NCBI GenBank assembly: GCA_031422495.1
Contig: JANPLX010000026.1
Location: 1-25,809 of the forward strand
DNA length: 25,809 nt
Direction: 5' to 3'
Origin: Aalborgiella sp031422495
GTDB lineage: Bacteria > Pseudomonadota > Gammaproteobacteria > Burkholderiales > Burkholderiaceae_C
The notes under the pieces are model-generated. The model was given only the letters and a program-made list of their open reading frames with translations, did no database searches and was not told where the DNA came from. The translations under genes were made by a program, and so were the position numbers. How positions within the stretch are numbered: position 1 is the first letter of the stretch; every line of letters begins with the position of its first letter. Shown in pieces: positions 8,061 to 14,552 of the stretch.

Positions 8061-8076
8061 CTGTATTTTTGTACAG
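8061..8076. promoter_or_regulatory. LexA-like SOS box upstream of the ORF6N gene
   Basis: CTGTATTTTTGTACAG fits the gammaproteobacterial and betaproteobacterial LexA pattern CTGT-N8-ACAG exactly. It lies 24 bases before the ORF6N start codon. On the minus strand it fills the spacer of a weak promoter: TTAAAG, 17 bases, CATAAC. Binding by LexA is inferred from the match. Confidence 0.6.
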
Positions 8077-8134
8077 CTTTAATTCTTCTGTCTCACTTTG
8101 AAAAAGAGAGATTTAAACGCAGCAACCACCCATG

Positions 8135-8161
8135 TTTGAGGTCGCAAATTGTGACCTCAAA
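8135..8161. repeat. Palindrome P, copy 1
   Basis: Arms TTTGAGGTC and GACCTCAAA, then inner CAA/TTG around a central base; only one mismatched pair in 13. It begins 97 bases upstream of the ORF6N start. An operator for a dimeric regulator is the simplest reading; ORF6N itself is a candidate because its gene carries the same palindrome. Confidence 0.7.
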
Positions 8162-8178
8162 CTTTAAACTCACTCAAA

Positions 8179-8234
8179 TTACTATACTTTTAATAGCACC
8201 TTAGGCAATAAATACATCGGCTAGAGGTTAATTT
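8179..8234 (+). repeat. R element copy 3
   Basis: Blocks CTATACTTTTAATAGCA, GGCAATAAATAC and GGCTAGAGG. It lies 30 bases beyond the higA stop codon, inside the 125-bp direct repeat. Confidence 0.78.
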
Positions 8235-8264
8235 AAGCCCTAAAATCACTTAAAATAAATCTTA

Positions 8265-8579
8265 TCAAGCCATCGTAGGCACTTTGGCAGATAACTCAAT
8301 CCCAAGCGCTTTCATAACAGCTAAAGTCGTCTTCAAAGTTGGGTTTCCGTTCTCACTGAAAGAGCGGTAAAGTTGCTCACGAGATAACCCCGTTTGCCCA
8401 GCAATTTGCGCCATACCCTTGGCGCGGGCGACGATGCCTAGGGCTTTGGCAATATATGACGCATCGCCCGTTTCCAGCGCATCAGCCATGAAAAAAGCAA
8501 TTTCTTCGTCATTAACCAATGCAGCAGCAGGGTCGTAAGTGCTTAGCTTTTTGGTTGAATCAGTTAATGTCTTTGTCAT
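8265..8579 (-). CDS. Antitoxin of HigA / HI1420 type (XRE-like HTH)
   Basis: A 104-residue antitoxin with a helix-turn-helix at about residues 54-95: GMAQIAGQTGLSREQLYRSF, then NPTLKTTLAVMKALGIEL. The N-terminal half (YDPAAALVNDEEIAFFMADA) is typical of the 'addiction module antidote' family of HI1420. It should neutralise the toxin encoded immediately upstream and repress the shared promoter, where a palindrome is present (8887-8906). It starts one base after the toxin stop (TAA, one base, ATG), so translation is probably coupled. In this family the toxin gene comes first, as seen here. I am sure of the family, less of the name higA. Confidence 0.88.
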   Translation of the reverse strand: MTKTLTDSTKKLSTYDPAAALVNDEEIAFFMADALETGDASYIAKALGIVARAKGMAQIAGQTGLSREQLYRSFSENGNPTLKTTLAVMKALGIELSAKVPTMA

Positions 8580-8580
8580 A

Positions 8581-8880
8581 TTATTCGCTCCATTCTTTGG
8601 CTAATTTTTTAGCTATTTCAATATCTTGCGGTTGCGTTTTCTTAATACCACCGCAGAGTAAAACAACCAATATGTTTCCGCGCATTTGAAAATACACCCT
8701 AAAACCCGCCCCATAGTGAATCCGCAACTCGCTCACACCCTCACCCACTGGTGCAACGTCCCCAGGCAGCCCCTCGGCCAAACGCATCACCCGAGTAGCA
8801 ATGATCGTTCGAACCCGACGATCCTTGAGCTTTGACTCCCATAGCCTAAACAGCTCAGTTTGCTTGATTTCAATCGTCAT
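8581..8880 (-). CDS. RelE/ParE-type toxin of HigB / HI1419 family
   Basis: A 99-residue basic protein with the HI1419-type fold signature: FRLWESKLKDRRVRTIIATR (N-terminal helices), GDVAPVGEGVSELRIHYGAG, FRVYFQMRGNILVVLLCGG and the tail TQPQDIEIAKKLAKEW. The G-x-G-V-x-E-L-R-I-x-x-G-x-G-x-R-V-Y-F block and the LLCGG strand are diagnostic of this group of predicted ribosome-dependent mRNA interferases. The start codon ATG at 8880 lies only five bases after a predicted -10 box, so the mRNA may have no leader. Toxin and antitoxin form a two-gene operon bracketed by a 125-bp direct repeat. Confidence 0.88.
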   Translation of the reverse strand: MTIEIKQTELFRLWESKLKDRRVRTIIATRVMRLAEGLPGDVAPVGEGVSELRIHYGAGFRVYFQMRGNILVVLLCGGIKKTQPQDIEIAKKLAKEWSE

Positions 8881-8885
8881 GCTGG

Positions 8886-8914
8886 ATTGTACTTTATAAA
8901 CTACAAACTGTCAC
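8886..8914 (-). promoter_or_regulatory. Predicted higBA promoter
   Basis: On the minus strand: GTGACA (8914-8909), spacer of exactly 17, TACAAT (8891-8886); each hexamer differs from consensus at one base. The -10 box ends five bases before the toxin ATG, placing the expected transcript start at or next to the ATG. Confidence 0.65.
8887..8906. promoter_or_regulatory. Operator palindrome in the higBA promoter
   Basis: TTGTA-n-TTTA / TAAA-n-TACAA is a 20-base palindrome with a single mismatched pair. It covers the spacer and most of the -10 box, the usual place for an antitoxin operator. Binding by the HTH antitoxin is inferred. Confidence 0.6.
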
Positions 8915-8927
8915 TTGTGTGGTTTTA

Positions 8928-8969
8928 CCTCCCACTTCGGAAAAGGGGAGTTGAGGGGGATTTAAACGC
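8928..8969 (+). repeat. C element (CTTTGAAAAAGGGG-type repeat), longest copy
   Basis: A CCC-ACTTCGGAAAAGGGG stem followed by GTTGAGGGGGATTTAAACGC. A shortened copy is at 8091-8120 and a reverse-orientation copy at 14513-14552. Similar G/C-tract hairpins are common between genes in Comamonadaceae, as I recall. Confidence 0.5.
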
Positions 8970-8983
8970 TGCAACTGCCCATG

Positions 8984-9010
8984 TTTGAGGTCGCAAATTG
9001 TGACCTCAAA
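8984..9010. repeat. Palindrome P, copy 2
   Basis: Identical over all 27 bases to copy 1 although the surrounding repeat has diverged. It begins 103 bases upstream of the toxin start codon. Confidence 0.7.
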
Positions 9011-9027
9011 CTTTAAAATCACTAAAT

Positions 9028-9083
9028 TTACTATACTTTTGATAGCACGTTAGACAATAGATACGCCGGCTACAGCCATTTTT
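9028..9083 (+). repeat. R element copy 4
   Basis: Blocks CTATACTTTTGATAGCA, GACAATAGATACGCCGGCTA. It ends four bases from the stop codon of the pentapeptide-repeat gene. Confidence 0.78.
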
Positions 9084-9087
9084 ATGC

Positions 9088-10356
9088 CTATTTTATGCGG
9101 TATTTGTTGCGTAGGCCTAGGGCGGCTAAGAATAGGAGTGCGGTGCTGGCAATGGCTTTGAAAACGCCCCAACCACGCATCCACCACGGCTCAATGGGTT
9201 GATCAAATAATCGGCTTGCAACTGCAATAGTTTGTTTATCTGCATCGGCAAAATCTAATATGCCTGAAGCTCGATAAGAAGTATATTCAAATGCTGCACG
9301 CCAACCAGATAATGGAATTTTAGTTTCGCCAATTTTAGTTTTATCTACACATTCAATTTGTTCACGCCATAAGTTTGTAAATAAATACCATTTTTCATTA
9401 TCACAACCTTTAGCTGAAAAAATAATAGCGTTGGAAATTGCCAAATAATAAGTTACAAACAATAAAAGAAGATACCACTTCAATGGTTTTGTAAACGAAC
9501 GTCCAAAGTCAGAAACCACCTCATACAACCAAGTCACCACCTTAAACTGCCAGCTCACATCAGGCAACAAACGCTTAGCACGCAGCTCCATAGCGTTAAA
9601 GTTTAGCGCTTGATCAGCTTGGCCATGCTCGTCGGACAAGCGCTTTAGAAATCCAATGTCTTTGACTACTCCGTGCCAATCAGAACCATCTGCGTGAACT
9701 TTCGGGAAATAGCGATCATCGGAAAATTCTAGTCGTGTCGTAGCTATATCTGCACCTCGAAAATTAGGTGGTACAGCATTGAAATGTGCATCTACAAAAT
9801 TTCCTACGCTTTTAAAAACTGCACAATTGAATATACAACCTTTCTCAAATGTTGCTCTTTCAAAGGAATTTTGTCCATAAAACTCTGCGTCAGAAAAACT
9901 GGCAAGTTTACAAAAAACAGCGTTCTCAAACCACGCAAATTGGTTGAATTTGACACCACTGAACCATGCGGAATCTTTGAATATCGTGTCTTTAAAAATA
10001 GCGTTAGATTTAAAAACGGCATAGTTAAAACTGCATGGCAGCAAAAATTCAATGCCACTACTGTGAAAGTCTGCCTCAAAAAGATACCCTTCAAAATCCA
10101 ATGTACAACTATAAGTTGCTAAGCTTTGTTTCGGATTTCCATTTAGCTTTAAACCAAATGATGCCTCTTCAGTTCCTGTATGCCTTGCAATCACATCCTC
10201 TTGCCAAGCCTTAAACTTCTTCTCACCAGAATACAAGCGCGCAATACATTCTTTACGCCAATCACCCCTTTTCATTGATCCATTCGGACCATAGCCGGAC
10301 CTCTGATCATGCAAAATTTCAATAGACTGCATTTGGGGCACTGTGATTTCACTCAT
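9088..10356 (-). CDS. Membrane-anchored pentapeptide-repeat protein
   Basis: A 422-residue protein. Residues about 85-205 are phenylalanine-rich pentapeptide repeats (units such as AVFKS, AIFKD, TIFKD, SAWFS, ATFEK, with A or S at i-2 and F at the centre), expected to form a right-handed quadrilateral beta-helix. Then comes a helical region (about 235-285, QALNFNAMELRAKRLLP) and two membrane segments: WYLLLLFVTYYLAISNAIIF (about 293-312) and IASTALLFLAALGLRNKYRIK at the C terminus. The ending LGLRNKYRIK is typical of this membrane subgroup. Function is unknown. The gene is noticeably more AT-rich than the cys genes, which suggests transfer. Start ATG at 10356; it is divergent from the TauE/SafE gene, 118 bases away. 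Confidence 0.8.
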   Translation of the reverse strand: MSEITVPQMQSIEILHDQRSGYGPNGSMKRGDWRKECIARLYSGEKKFKAWQEDVIARHTGTEEASFGLKLNGNPKQSLATYSCTLDFEGYLFEADFHSSGIEFLLPCSFNYAVFKSNAIFKDTIFKDSAWFSGVKFNQFAWFENAVFCKLASFSDAEFYGQNSFERATFEKGCIFNCAVFKSVGNFVDAHFNAVPPNFRGADIATTRLEFSDDRYFPKVHADGSDWHGVVKDIGFLKRLSDEHGQADQALNFNAMELRAKRLLPDVSWQFKVVTWLYEVVSDFGRSFTKPLKWYLLLLFVTYYLAISNAIIFSAKGCDNEKWYLFTNLWREQIECVDKTKIGETKIPLSGWRAAFEYTSYRASGILDFADADKQTIAVASRLFDQPIEPWWMRGWGVFKAIASTALLFLAALGLRNKYRIK

Positions 10357-10474
10357 GCAATCATTCTAAACACTTGATTCAAGCTTAAATATCGCCTTTA
10401 TATGCATTAATTGATATAACAATCTCACAACAAAGTATTTTGAGATATATAGACTTTCCCATAAAGTCATCCTC

Positions 10475-11266
10475 ATGCATGATTTAGCTTTTGTATTTGC
10501 GGGTTTCTTTGTTGGCTTTGTGGTCGGGCTCACGGGTGTGGGTGGCGGGTCGTTGATGACGCCGTTGTTGATCTTCTTTTTTGGGGTGAAGCCACACTTG
10601 GCTATTGGTACGGACTTGCTGTTTGCGGCGTTTACCAAGCTGGGTGGGTCTGTCAAGCTGGCGCGGGCGCGGGTGATTGACTGGCCTGTGGTGGGGCAGA
10701 TGGCGATTGGGAGTGTGCCGGCTTCGCTGGTGACGCTCTATATATTAAGCAAAGTGGGCACGACGGACCCTGCGGTGCAACATGTGATGACCACGACGCT
10801 GGGCTTTGCGCTGCTGTTGACGGCGGCTGCCACGCTGTACAAAGCAGTTTTGGGTAAGGCGATTTCGCGCCACATCCATGCGGACGACATCAAAGCGGCG
10901 ACAAAACCGAAACATTGGAGCCTGCCAGTGCTGTTTGGCGTGATTATTGGTGCGCTGGTGACGCTGACCTCGGTGGGCGCGGGTGCCATTGGCGTGACAG
11001 CGCTGATGCTGCTGTACCCCGCCCTGCCGTTGCCACGCATTGTGGCGGCTGACATTGCCCATGCTGTGCCGCTGACGCTGGTGGCGGGCTTTGGGCATGC
11101 ATCGATCGGCTCGGTCGATTGGTCCTTACTGACGCTGCTGCTCGCTGGCTCGTTGCCGGGTATTTGGATTGGCTCACATTTGATGCTGAAAACGCCGGAT
11201 CGCGTGATTCGTGGTGCTTTGTCTATCTTGCTGGCTTACGCGGGAACCAAGCTTTTGATGCTATGA
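10475..11266 (+). CDS. TauE/SafE family sulfite/anion exporter
   Basis: A 263-residue inner-membrane protein with about eight segments and the two glycine-rich repeats of the family: FVVGLTGVGGGSLMTPLLIF near the N terminus and GALVTLTSVGAGAIGVTALM in the second half. Members move sulfite, sulfoacetate or other small organosulfur anions. Position just upstream of and in line with the sulfate-reduction genes suggests sulfite or thiosulfate handling, but a 26-base inverted repeat separates it from cysI, so co-transcription is uncertain. Two ATG codons overlap at 10475 and 10479; only the first is in frame. No strong ribosome binding site is visible. Confidence 0.88.
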   Translation: MHDLAFVFAGFFVGFVVGLTGVGGGSLMTPLLIFFFGVKPHLAIGTDLLFAAFTKLGGSVKLARARVIDWPVVGQMAIGSVPASLVTLYILSKVGTTDPAVQHVMTTTLGFALLLTAAATLYKAVLGKAISRHIHADDIKAATKPKHWSLPVLFGVIIGALVTLTSVGAGAIGVTALMLLYPALPLPRIVAADIAHAVPLTLVAGFGHASIGSVDWSLLTLLLAGSLPGIWIGSHLMLKTPDRVIRGALSILLAYAGTKLLML

Positions 11267-11274
11267 AGTTAGCC

Positions 11275-11353
11275 GTCATTCCCGCGAAGGCGGGAATCCA
11301 TGACCCCGCTTCAACAATGACCCACCGTGGATTCCCGCCTTCGCGGGAATGAC
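11275..11353. repeat. 26-base perfect inverted repeat (dRS3-like)
   Basis: Arms at 11275-11300 and 11328-11353 are fully complementary over 26 bases, separated by 27. Each arm also folds on itself (CCCGC-GAAG-GCGGG). The core ATTCCC-N8-GGGAAT is the pattern of the neisserial dRS3 repeat and of similar elements in many beta- and gammaproteobacteria. It begins 9 bases after the TauE/SafE stop. It could act as a transcription barrier or be a small mobile element. Confidence 0.85.
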
Positions 11354-11403
11354 AGAGTTTTTAATTTTTAACAATTTTTATATTTCTCACCAGCTATATC
11401 GCC

Positions 11404-13215
11404 ATGTACCAATACACCGAATTCGACAAAAACTTCGTCAAGCTCAGAGCCCAGCAGCACCGCGACCAATTGGAGCGCAACCTGGCTGGCACGCTGAGCG
11501 ACGAAGAGTTCCGCCCACTGCGCCTGCAAAACGGCTGGTATGTGCAGCGTTACGCGCCTATGTTGCGCGTGGCTGTTCCTTATGGCGAGATCTCGGCTGA
11601 CCAATTGCGCGTCATGGGCCGCATCGCCCGCGAGTTTGACCAGCCTAGCAAGGCGGTGTTTGACAAAGCCATTGGCACGCAAGCCACCTGGGGCACGACC
11701 CATTTGCCCGTCGGCTACGGCCATTTCACCACGCGCCAAAACGTGCAGTTCAACTGGATTCCGCTGGTGGACAGCGCGGACGTGATGGATTTGCTGGCCA
11801 CGGTGAACATGCACGGCATCCAGACCAGCGGCAACTGCATCCGCAACATCACCACCGACGAGCTGGCCGGTGTGGCGGCGGACGAGATTGCCGACCCGCG
11901 CCCGTTTGCTGAAATTTTGCGCCAATGGAGCACGCTGCACCCCGAGTTTGCATTTTTGCCGCGCAAGTTCAAGATCGCCATCACCGGCGCGACGGATGAC
12001 CGTGCTGCGGTGCGCTGGCACGATGTGGGCTTGTACCTGATTAAAAACGAAGCCGGCGAACTCGGTTTCCGCGTTCTCGTGGGCGGCGGCATGGGCCGCA
12101 CGCCCATCATCGGCACCGAAATCCGCGCATTTTTGCCGTGGAACCAGATCATGAACTTCTTGGAAGCCGTGGTCCGCGTGTACAACCGCTGGGGCCGCCG
12201 CGACAACATCTACAAGGCGCGTATCAAGATTTTGGTCAAGGCCGAAGGTCAGCGCTACATTGACGAGGTGGAAGCCGAGTACCAAAACATCCTGACGCAA
12301 GACGGCGCACCACACACTATCACGCAGGCGGAGCTGGACCGCGTGACAGCTTGCTTCGTGCCACCCAAGCTGGACGCAGTCTCTGAAACCAAAGTCGCCA
12401 CCGTGCCACCTGAGCGTCACAAAGACTACGACCGCTGGTTGCAGCAGAACGTCGCAGCGCATAAGAATCCGAAACTACGTTCTGTGACGCTGTCGTTCAA
12501 ACGCCTCGGCCAAGCCCCTGGCGATGCGGATGCTGACCAATTGGACACCGCCGCTGCGTTTGCCGACCAGTTCTCCGCCGGCGAAGCCCGCGTCACGCAT
12601 GACCAAAACCTGTTGTTGCCGTGGGTGCGGGTGGAAGACCTGCCTGCCCTGTGGGTCGCAGCCAGCCACGCCGGTTTGGCACGGTCGAACATCCGCCTGC
12701 TGACCGACATGATCGCCTGCCCAGGCGGCGACTTTTGCTCATTGGCGAATGCGCGCTCCATCCCGATTGCGGCGCAGATCACCGAACGCTACCAGGACAT
12801 GGACGAGCTGCATGACTTGGGTGAGATTGATCTGCACATCAGCGGCTGCATCAACTCCTGCGGCCACCACCACAGCGGCCACATCGGCATTTTGGGGGTG
12901 GATAAGGACGGCAAAGAGTGGTATCAGGTGTCGCTAGGTGGCTCGGACGGCTCGGCTTTGAGCGGCGACGCCGTGGCCGGCAAGGTTGTCGGCCCGTCGT
13001 TTGGCGCTTTGGAAGTGCCGGGCGTGATTGAGGCGCTGCTGGACACCTTCCGTCTGAATCGCCAAGGCCGCGAAACGTTTATTGATGCCTTCAAACGCGT
13101 TGGCATGGAACCCTTCAAAGCGGCGGCCAACGCCGCCCGCTTGGCAGACAAACATGAAGAATTGCACCAGTTGCCTAAAATCGGTGGTTTTGCCAAAGAT
13201 GGGCAAGAAGCTTAA
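11404..13215 (+). CDS. cysI: Sulfite reductase, siroheme/[4Fe-4S] hemoprotein
   Basis: A 603-residue nitrite/sulfite reductase that makes sulfide from sulfite in cysteine synthesis. The two ferredoxin-like half-domains each end in a siroheme/4Fe-4S repeat; the cluster ligands are Cys439 and Cys445 (ACPGGDFCSLA) and Cys482 and Cys486 (SGCINSCGHHH). The N-terminal LRLQNGWYVQRYAPMLRVAV and TTRQNVQFNWIPL are typical of the Burkholderiales protein. Start ATG at 11404; no clear ribosome binding site. No CysJ flavoprotein or siroheme synthase is present in the window, so electron donor and cofactor supply must come from elsewhere or from the ferredoxin system at 16966-18430. The next gene, DUF934, is a usual companion in betaproteobacteria. 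Nitrite reductase is the alternative, but the cys context favours sulfite. Confidence 0.93.
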   Translation: MYQYTEFDKNFVKLRAQQHRDQLERNLAGTLSDEEFRPLRLQNGWYVQRYAPMLRVAVPYGEISADQLRVMGRIAREFDQPSKAVFDKAIGTQATWGTTHLPVGYGHFTTRQNVQFNWIPLVDSADVMDLLATVNMHGIQTSGNCIRNITTDELAGVAADEIADPRPFAEILRQWSTLHPEFAFLPRKFKIAITGATDDRAAVRWHDVGLYLIKNEAGELGFRVLVGGGMGRTPIIGTEIRAFLPWNQIMNFLEAVVRVYNRWGRRDNIYKARIKILVKAEGQRYIDEVEAEYQNILTQDGAPHTITQAELDRVTACFVPPKLDAVSETKVATVPPERHKDYDRWLQQNVAAHKNPKLRSVTLSFKRLGQAPGDADADQLDTAAAFADQFSAGEARVTHDQNLLLPWVRVEDLPALWVAASHAGLARSNIRLLTDMIACPGGDFCSLANARSIPIAAQITERYQDMDELHDLGEIDLHISGCINSCGHHHSGHIGILGVDKDGKEWYQVSLGGSDGSALSGDAVAGKVVGPSFGALEVPGVIEALLDTFRLNRQGRETFIDAFKRVGMEPFKAAANAARLADKHEELHQLPKIGGFAKDGQEA

Positions 13216-13233
13216 CAAAAAAGCCAACCCTTC

Positions 13234-13293
13234 CCGTTCGGACTGAGCTTGTCGAAGTCCTGCAGAACCCTTCGACAGGCTCAGGGCGAACGG
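13234..13293. repeat. Inverted repeat (TTCGACAGGCTCAG family)
   Basis: Left arm CCGTTCG-n2-CTGAGC-n-TGTCGAAG (13234-13257), right arm CTTCGACA-n-GCTCAG-n2-CGAACGG (13270-13293). This palindromic repeat is widespread between genes of many bacteria. Here it lies between cysI and the DUF934 gene and could reduce transcription into the distal cys genes. Confidence 0.75.
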
Positions 13294-13322
13294 ATGATGT
13301 AAATAGATTGATATTGGTAAAA

Positions 13323-13377
13323 ATACTATGAAATTAATAGCTACTCAGGAAACAAATACGCCGGCTACAGACGAAAA
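13323..13377 (+). repeat. R element copy 5, overlapping the start of the DUF934 gene
   Basis: Blocks ACTATG, AAATTAATAGC, CAAATACGCCGGCTACAG. The ATG of the DUF934 gene is at the position that is ATA in copies 1-4, and the in-frame TAG or TAA found in copies 1, 3 and 4 is CAG here. Confidence 0.7.
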
Positions 13378-13738
13378 CGTCTCTGAAAATGGTGTTTTAA
13401 TCATTTCGAACGATGTAAATCCGCTGGAATCGAAGCTAGAAGGCATCAAGCGCGTCGATTTGCACTTCCCCAAATTCACCGATGGTCGCGCCTTCACCCA
13501 GGCCGTGATGCTACGTAAACGCGCCGGTTTCACAGGCGAAATCCGCGCAACGGGTGATGTTTTAGTCGATCAATTGCAGCAAATGGCGCGCAGCGGGTTT
13601 GACGTGGCTGAGTTGCGGGCGGATCAAGATTTGGCTGCTGGACAACGCCAGTTAGACCGTTATGCCGAGTTTTACCAAGCTGATGTGGTGCAGAAAGCGC
13701 CGCATTTTGCTAACAACACAGAGAAAGTAACTGCATGA
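13328..13738 (+). CDS. DUF934 protein of the sulfite-reductase cluster
   Basis: A 136-residue protein of family DUF934, found next to cysI in betaproteobacteria and thought to help sulfite reduction; no enzymatic role is proven to my knowledge. Conserved blocks: RVDLHFPKFTDGRAFTQAVM, LRKRAGFTGEIRATGDVL and VDQLQQMARSGFDVAELRAD. The first 17 residues (MKLIATQETNTPATDEN) do not look like the family and coincide with R copy 5, so the N terminus seems to be built from the repeat. No other reasonable start exists in frame, and no ribosome binding site is visible before the ATG. It overlaps cysH by four bases (ATGA), so the two are translationally coupled. Confidence 0.87.
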   Translation: MKLIATQETNTPATDENVSENGVLIISNDVNPLESKLEGIKRVDLHFPKFTDGRAFTQAVMLRKRAGFTGEIRATGDVLVDQLQQMARSGFDVAELRADQDLAAGQRQLDRYAEFYQADVVQKAPHFANNTEKVTA

Positions 13739-14457
13739 GCGCCATCGAGTTAAACGCCCGCGCATCAGCCACGTTTGATGCCAAACTGGCCGAAACTAAA
13801 GCTTTGCTGCGCGTAGCCGCAAAAACTCATGCCAGCAAAATCACCCAAGCCAACAGCCTGGGCGCTGAAGACGTGGTGATCGCGCATTTGGTGAAGGCGT
13901 TGAACATTGATATTCCGGCGTTCGTGCTGGAAACCGGCAAGCTGAACCCCGAAACACTGGCACTCATGGACAAAATGAAAGCCGAGCTGGGCGACAAGTT
14001 CACAATTTTTACGCCCAACAACGAGTCTGTGATCCAATTCGTCGCCAAAGAAGGTGAAGAGCCGATGTACAAAAGCATAGAGCTGCGCAAAGCCTGCTGC
14101 CACATCCGCAAAATCGAACCACTAGACCGTGCGTTGAAAGGCAAAACTGCGTGGGTGACTGGCCTGCGCCGTGAGCAATCAGGCGCGCGGGCGGATGTGC
14201 CTTTGCTGGACGAGGCAGAGTTCGAGTCCAAAGGTCGTTTCAAATTCAACCCGCTGGCAAATTGGACGTGGGGCGATGTGTGGCATTACATCAAAATCAA
14301 CAACGTGGCCTACAACCCGCTGCACGACCAGTTTTTCCCTAGCATTGGCTGTGCGCCTTGTACGCGTGCTATCAGCCTAGGTGAAGATTTCCGCGCTGGG
14401 CGGTGGTGGTGGGAGGATGAGACTGCTAAGGAATGTGGGCTGCACATGGCGGCTTAA
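13735..14457 (+). CDS. cysH: Adenylyl-sulfate (APS) reductase, assimilatory
   Basis: A 240-residue enzyme of the CysH family making sulfite from activated sulfate. It carries the four iron-sulfur ligands Cys121-Cys122 (RKACCHIRK) and Cys206/Cys209 (GCAPCTRAI), which mark the APS-using type rather than the PAPS-using type of enteric bacteria, and the C-terminal catalytic Cys234 in KECGLH. The ATP-pyrophosphatase-like core begins NSLGAEDVVIAHL. This agrees with the absence of an APS kinase (cysC) here and with a CysN that has no kinase domain. Thioredoxin or glutathione is the usual reductant. It overlaps the DUF934 gene by four bases and is followed by a repeat-filled gap before cysD. Confidence 0.94.
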   Translation: MSAIELNARASATFDAKLAETKALLRVAAKTHASKITQANSLGAEDVVIAHLVKALNIDIPAFVLETGKLNPETLALMDKMKAELGDKFTIFTPNNESVIQFVAKEGEEPMYKSIELRKACCHIRKIEPLDRALKGKTAWVTGLRREQSGARADVPLLDEAEFESKGRFKFNPLANWTWGDVWHYIKINNVAYNPLHDQFFPSIGCAPCTRAISLGEDFRAGRWWWEDETAKECGLHMAA

Positions 14458-14459
14458 AT

Positions 14460-14552
14460 TCCCCTTCAATTTGAAGGGGGTGGCGCGCAGCGACGGGGTA
14501 GCTCCCCGCCCACCGCTTAAATCCCCCCTAGCCCCCCTTTTTCAAAGCGGGG
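14460..14552. repeat. Repeat cluster between cysH and cysD (includes C element, reverse)
   Basis: Contains a hairpin CCCCTTCAA/TTGAAGGGG (14461-14479), a second CGGGG-TAGCT-CCCCG (14492-14506) and a reversed C element with CCCCCTTTTTCAAAG (14513-14552). Similar G/C-tract repeats occur between genes of many Burkholderiales. It follows the cysH stop immediately and could act as a partial terminator within the operon. Confidence 0.6.

Larger units (their letters stand above)
8110..8234 (+). repeat. 125-bp direct repeat, left copy (P + R)
   Basis: Aligns without gaps to 8959-9083, exactly 849 bases away, with roughly 15 mismatches counted by eye. It contains palindrome P (8135-8161) and R copy 3 (8179-8234). 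It sits between higA and the ORF6N gene, upstream of the latter. The two repeats bracket the whole higBA cassette and its promoter. Confidence 0.85.
8959..9083 (+). repeat. 125-bp direct repeat, right copy (P + R)
   Basis: Gap-free partner of 8110-8234. It lies between the pentapeptide-repeat gene and the higBA promoter and contains P (8984-9010) and R copy 4 (9028-9083). Confidence 0.85.

Noticed and set aside
8110..9083. The direct repeats as ends of an insertion sequence or a CRISPR array
   Set aside because: Only two copies 849 bp apart with toxin-antitoxin genes between; no transposase, no short regularly spaced units.
9804..10122. Frames of about 100 codons on both strands within the pentapeptide gene
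   Set aside because: They are produced by the repetitive, F-rich coding pattern and show no independent signal.
11368..12462. A 364-codon open frame antisense to cysI
   Set aside because: It mirrors the codon structure of cysI, whose protein sequence and cluster ligands are unmistakable; no recognisable domain in the antisense frame.
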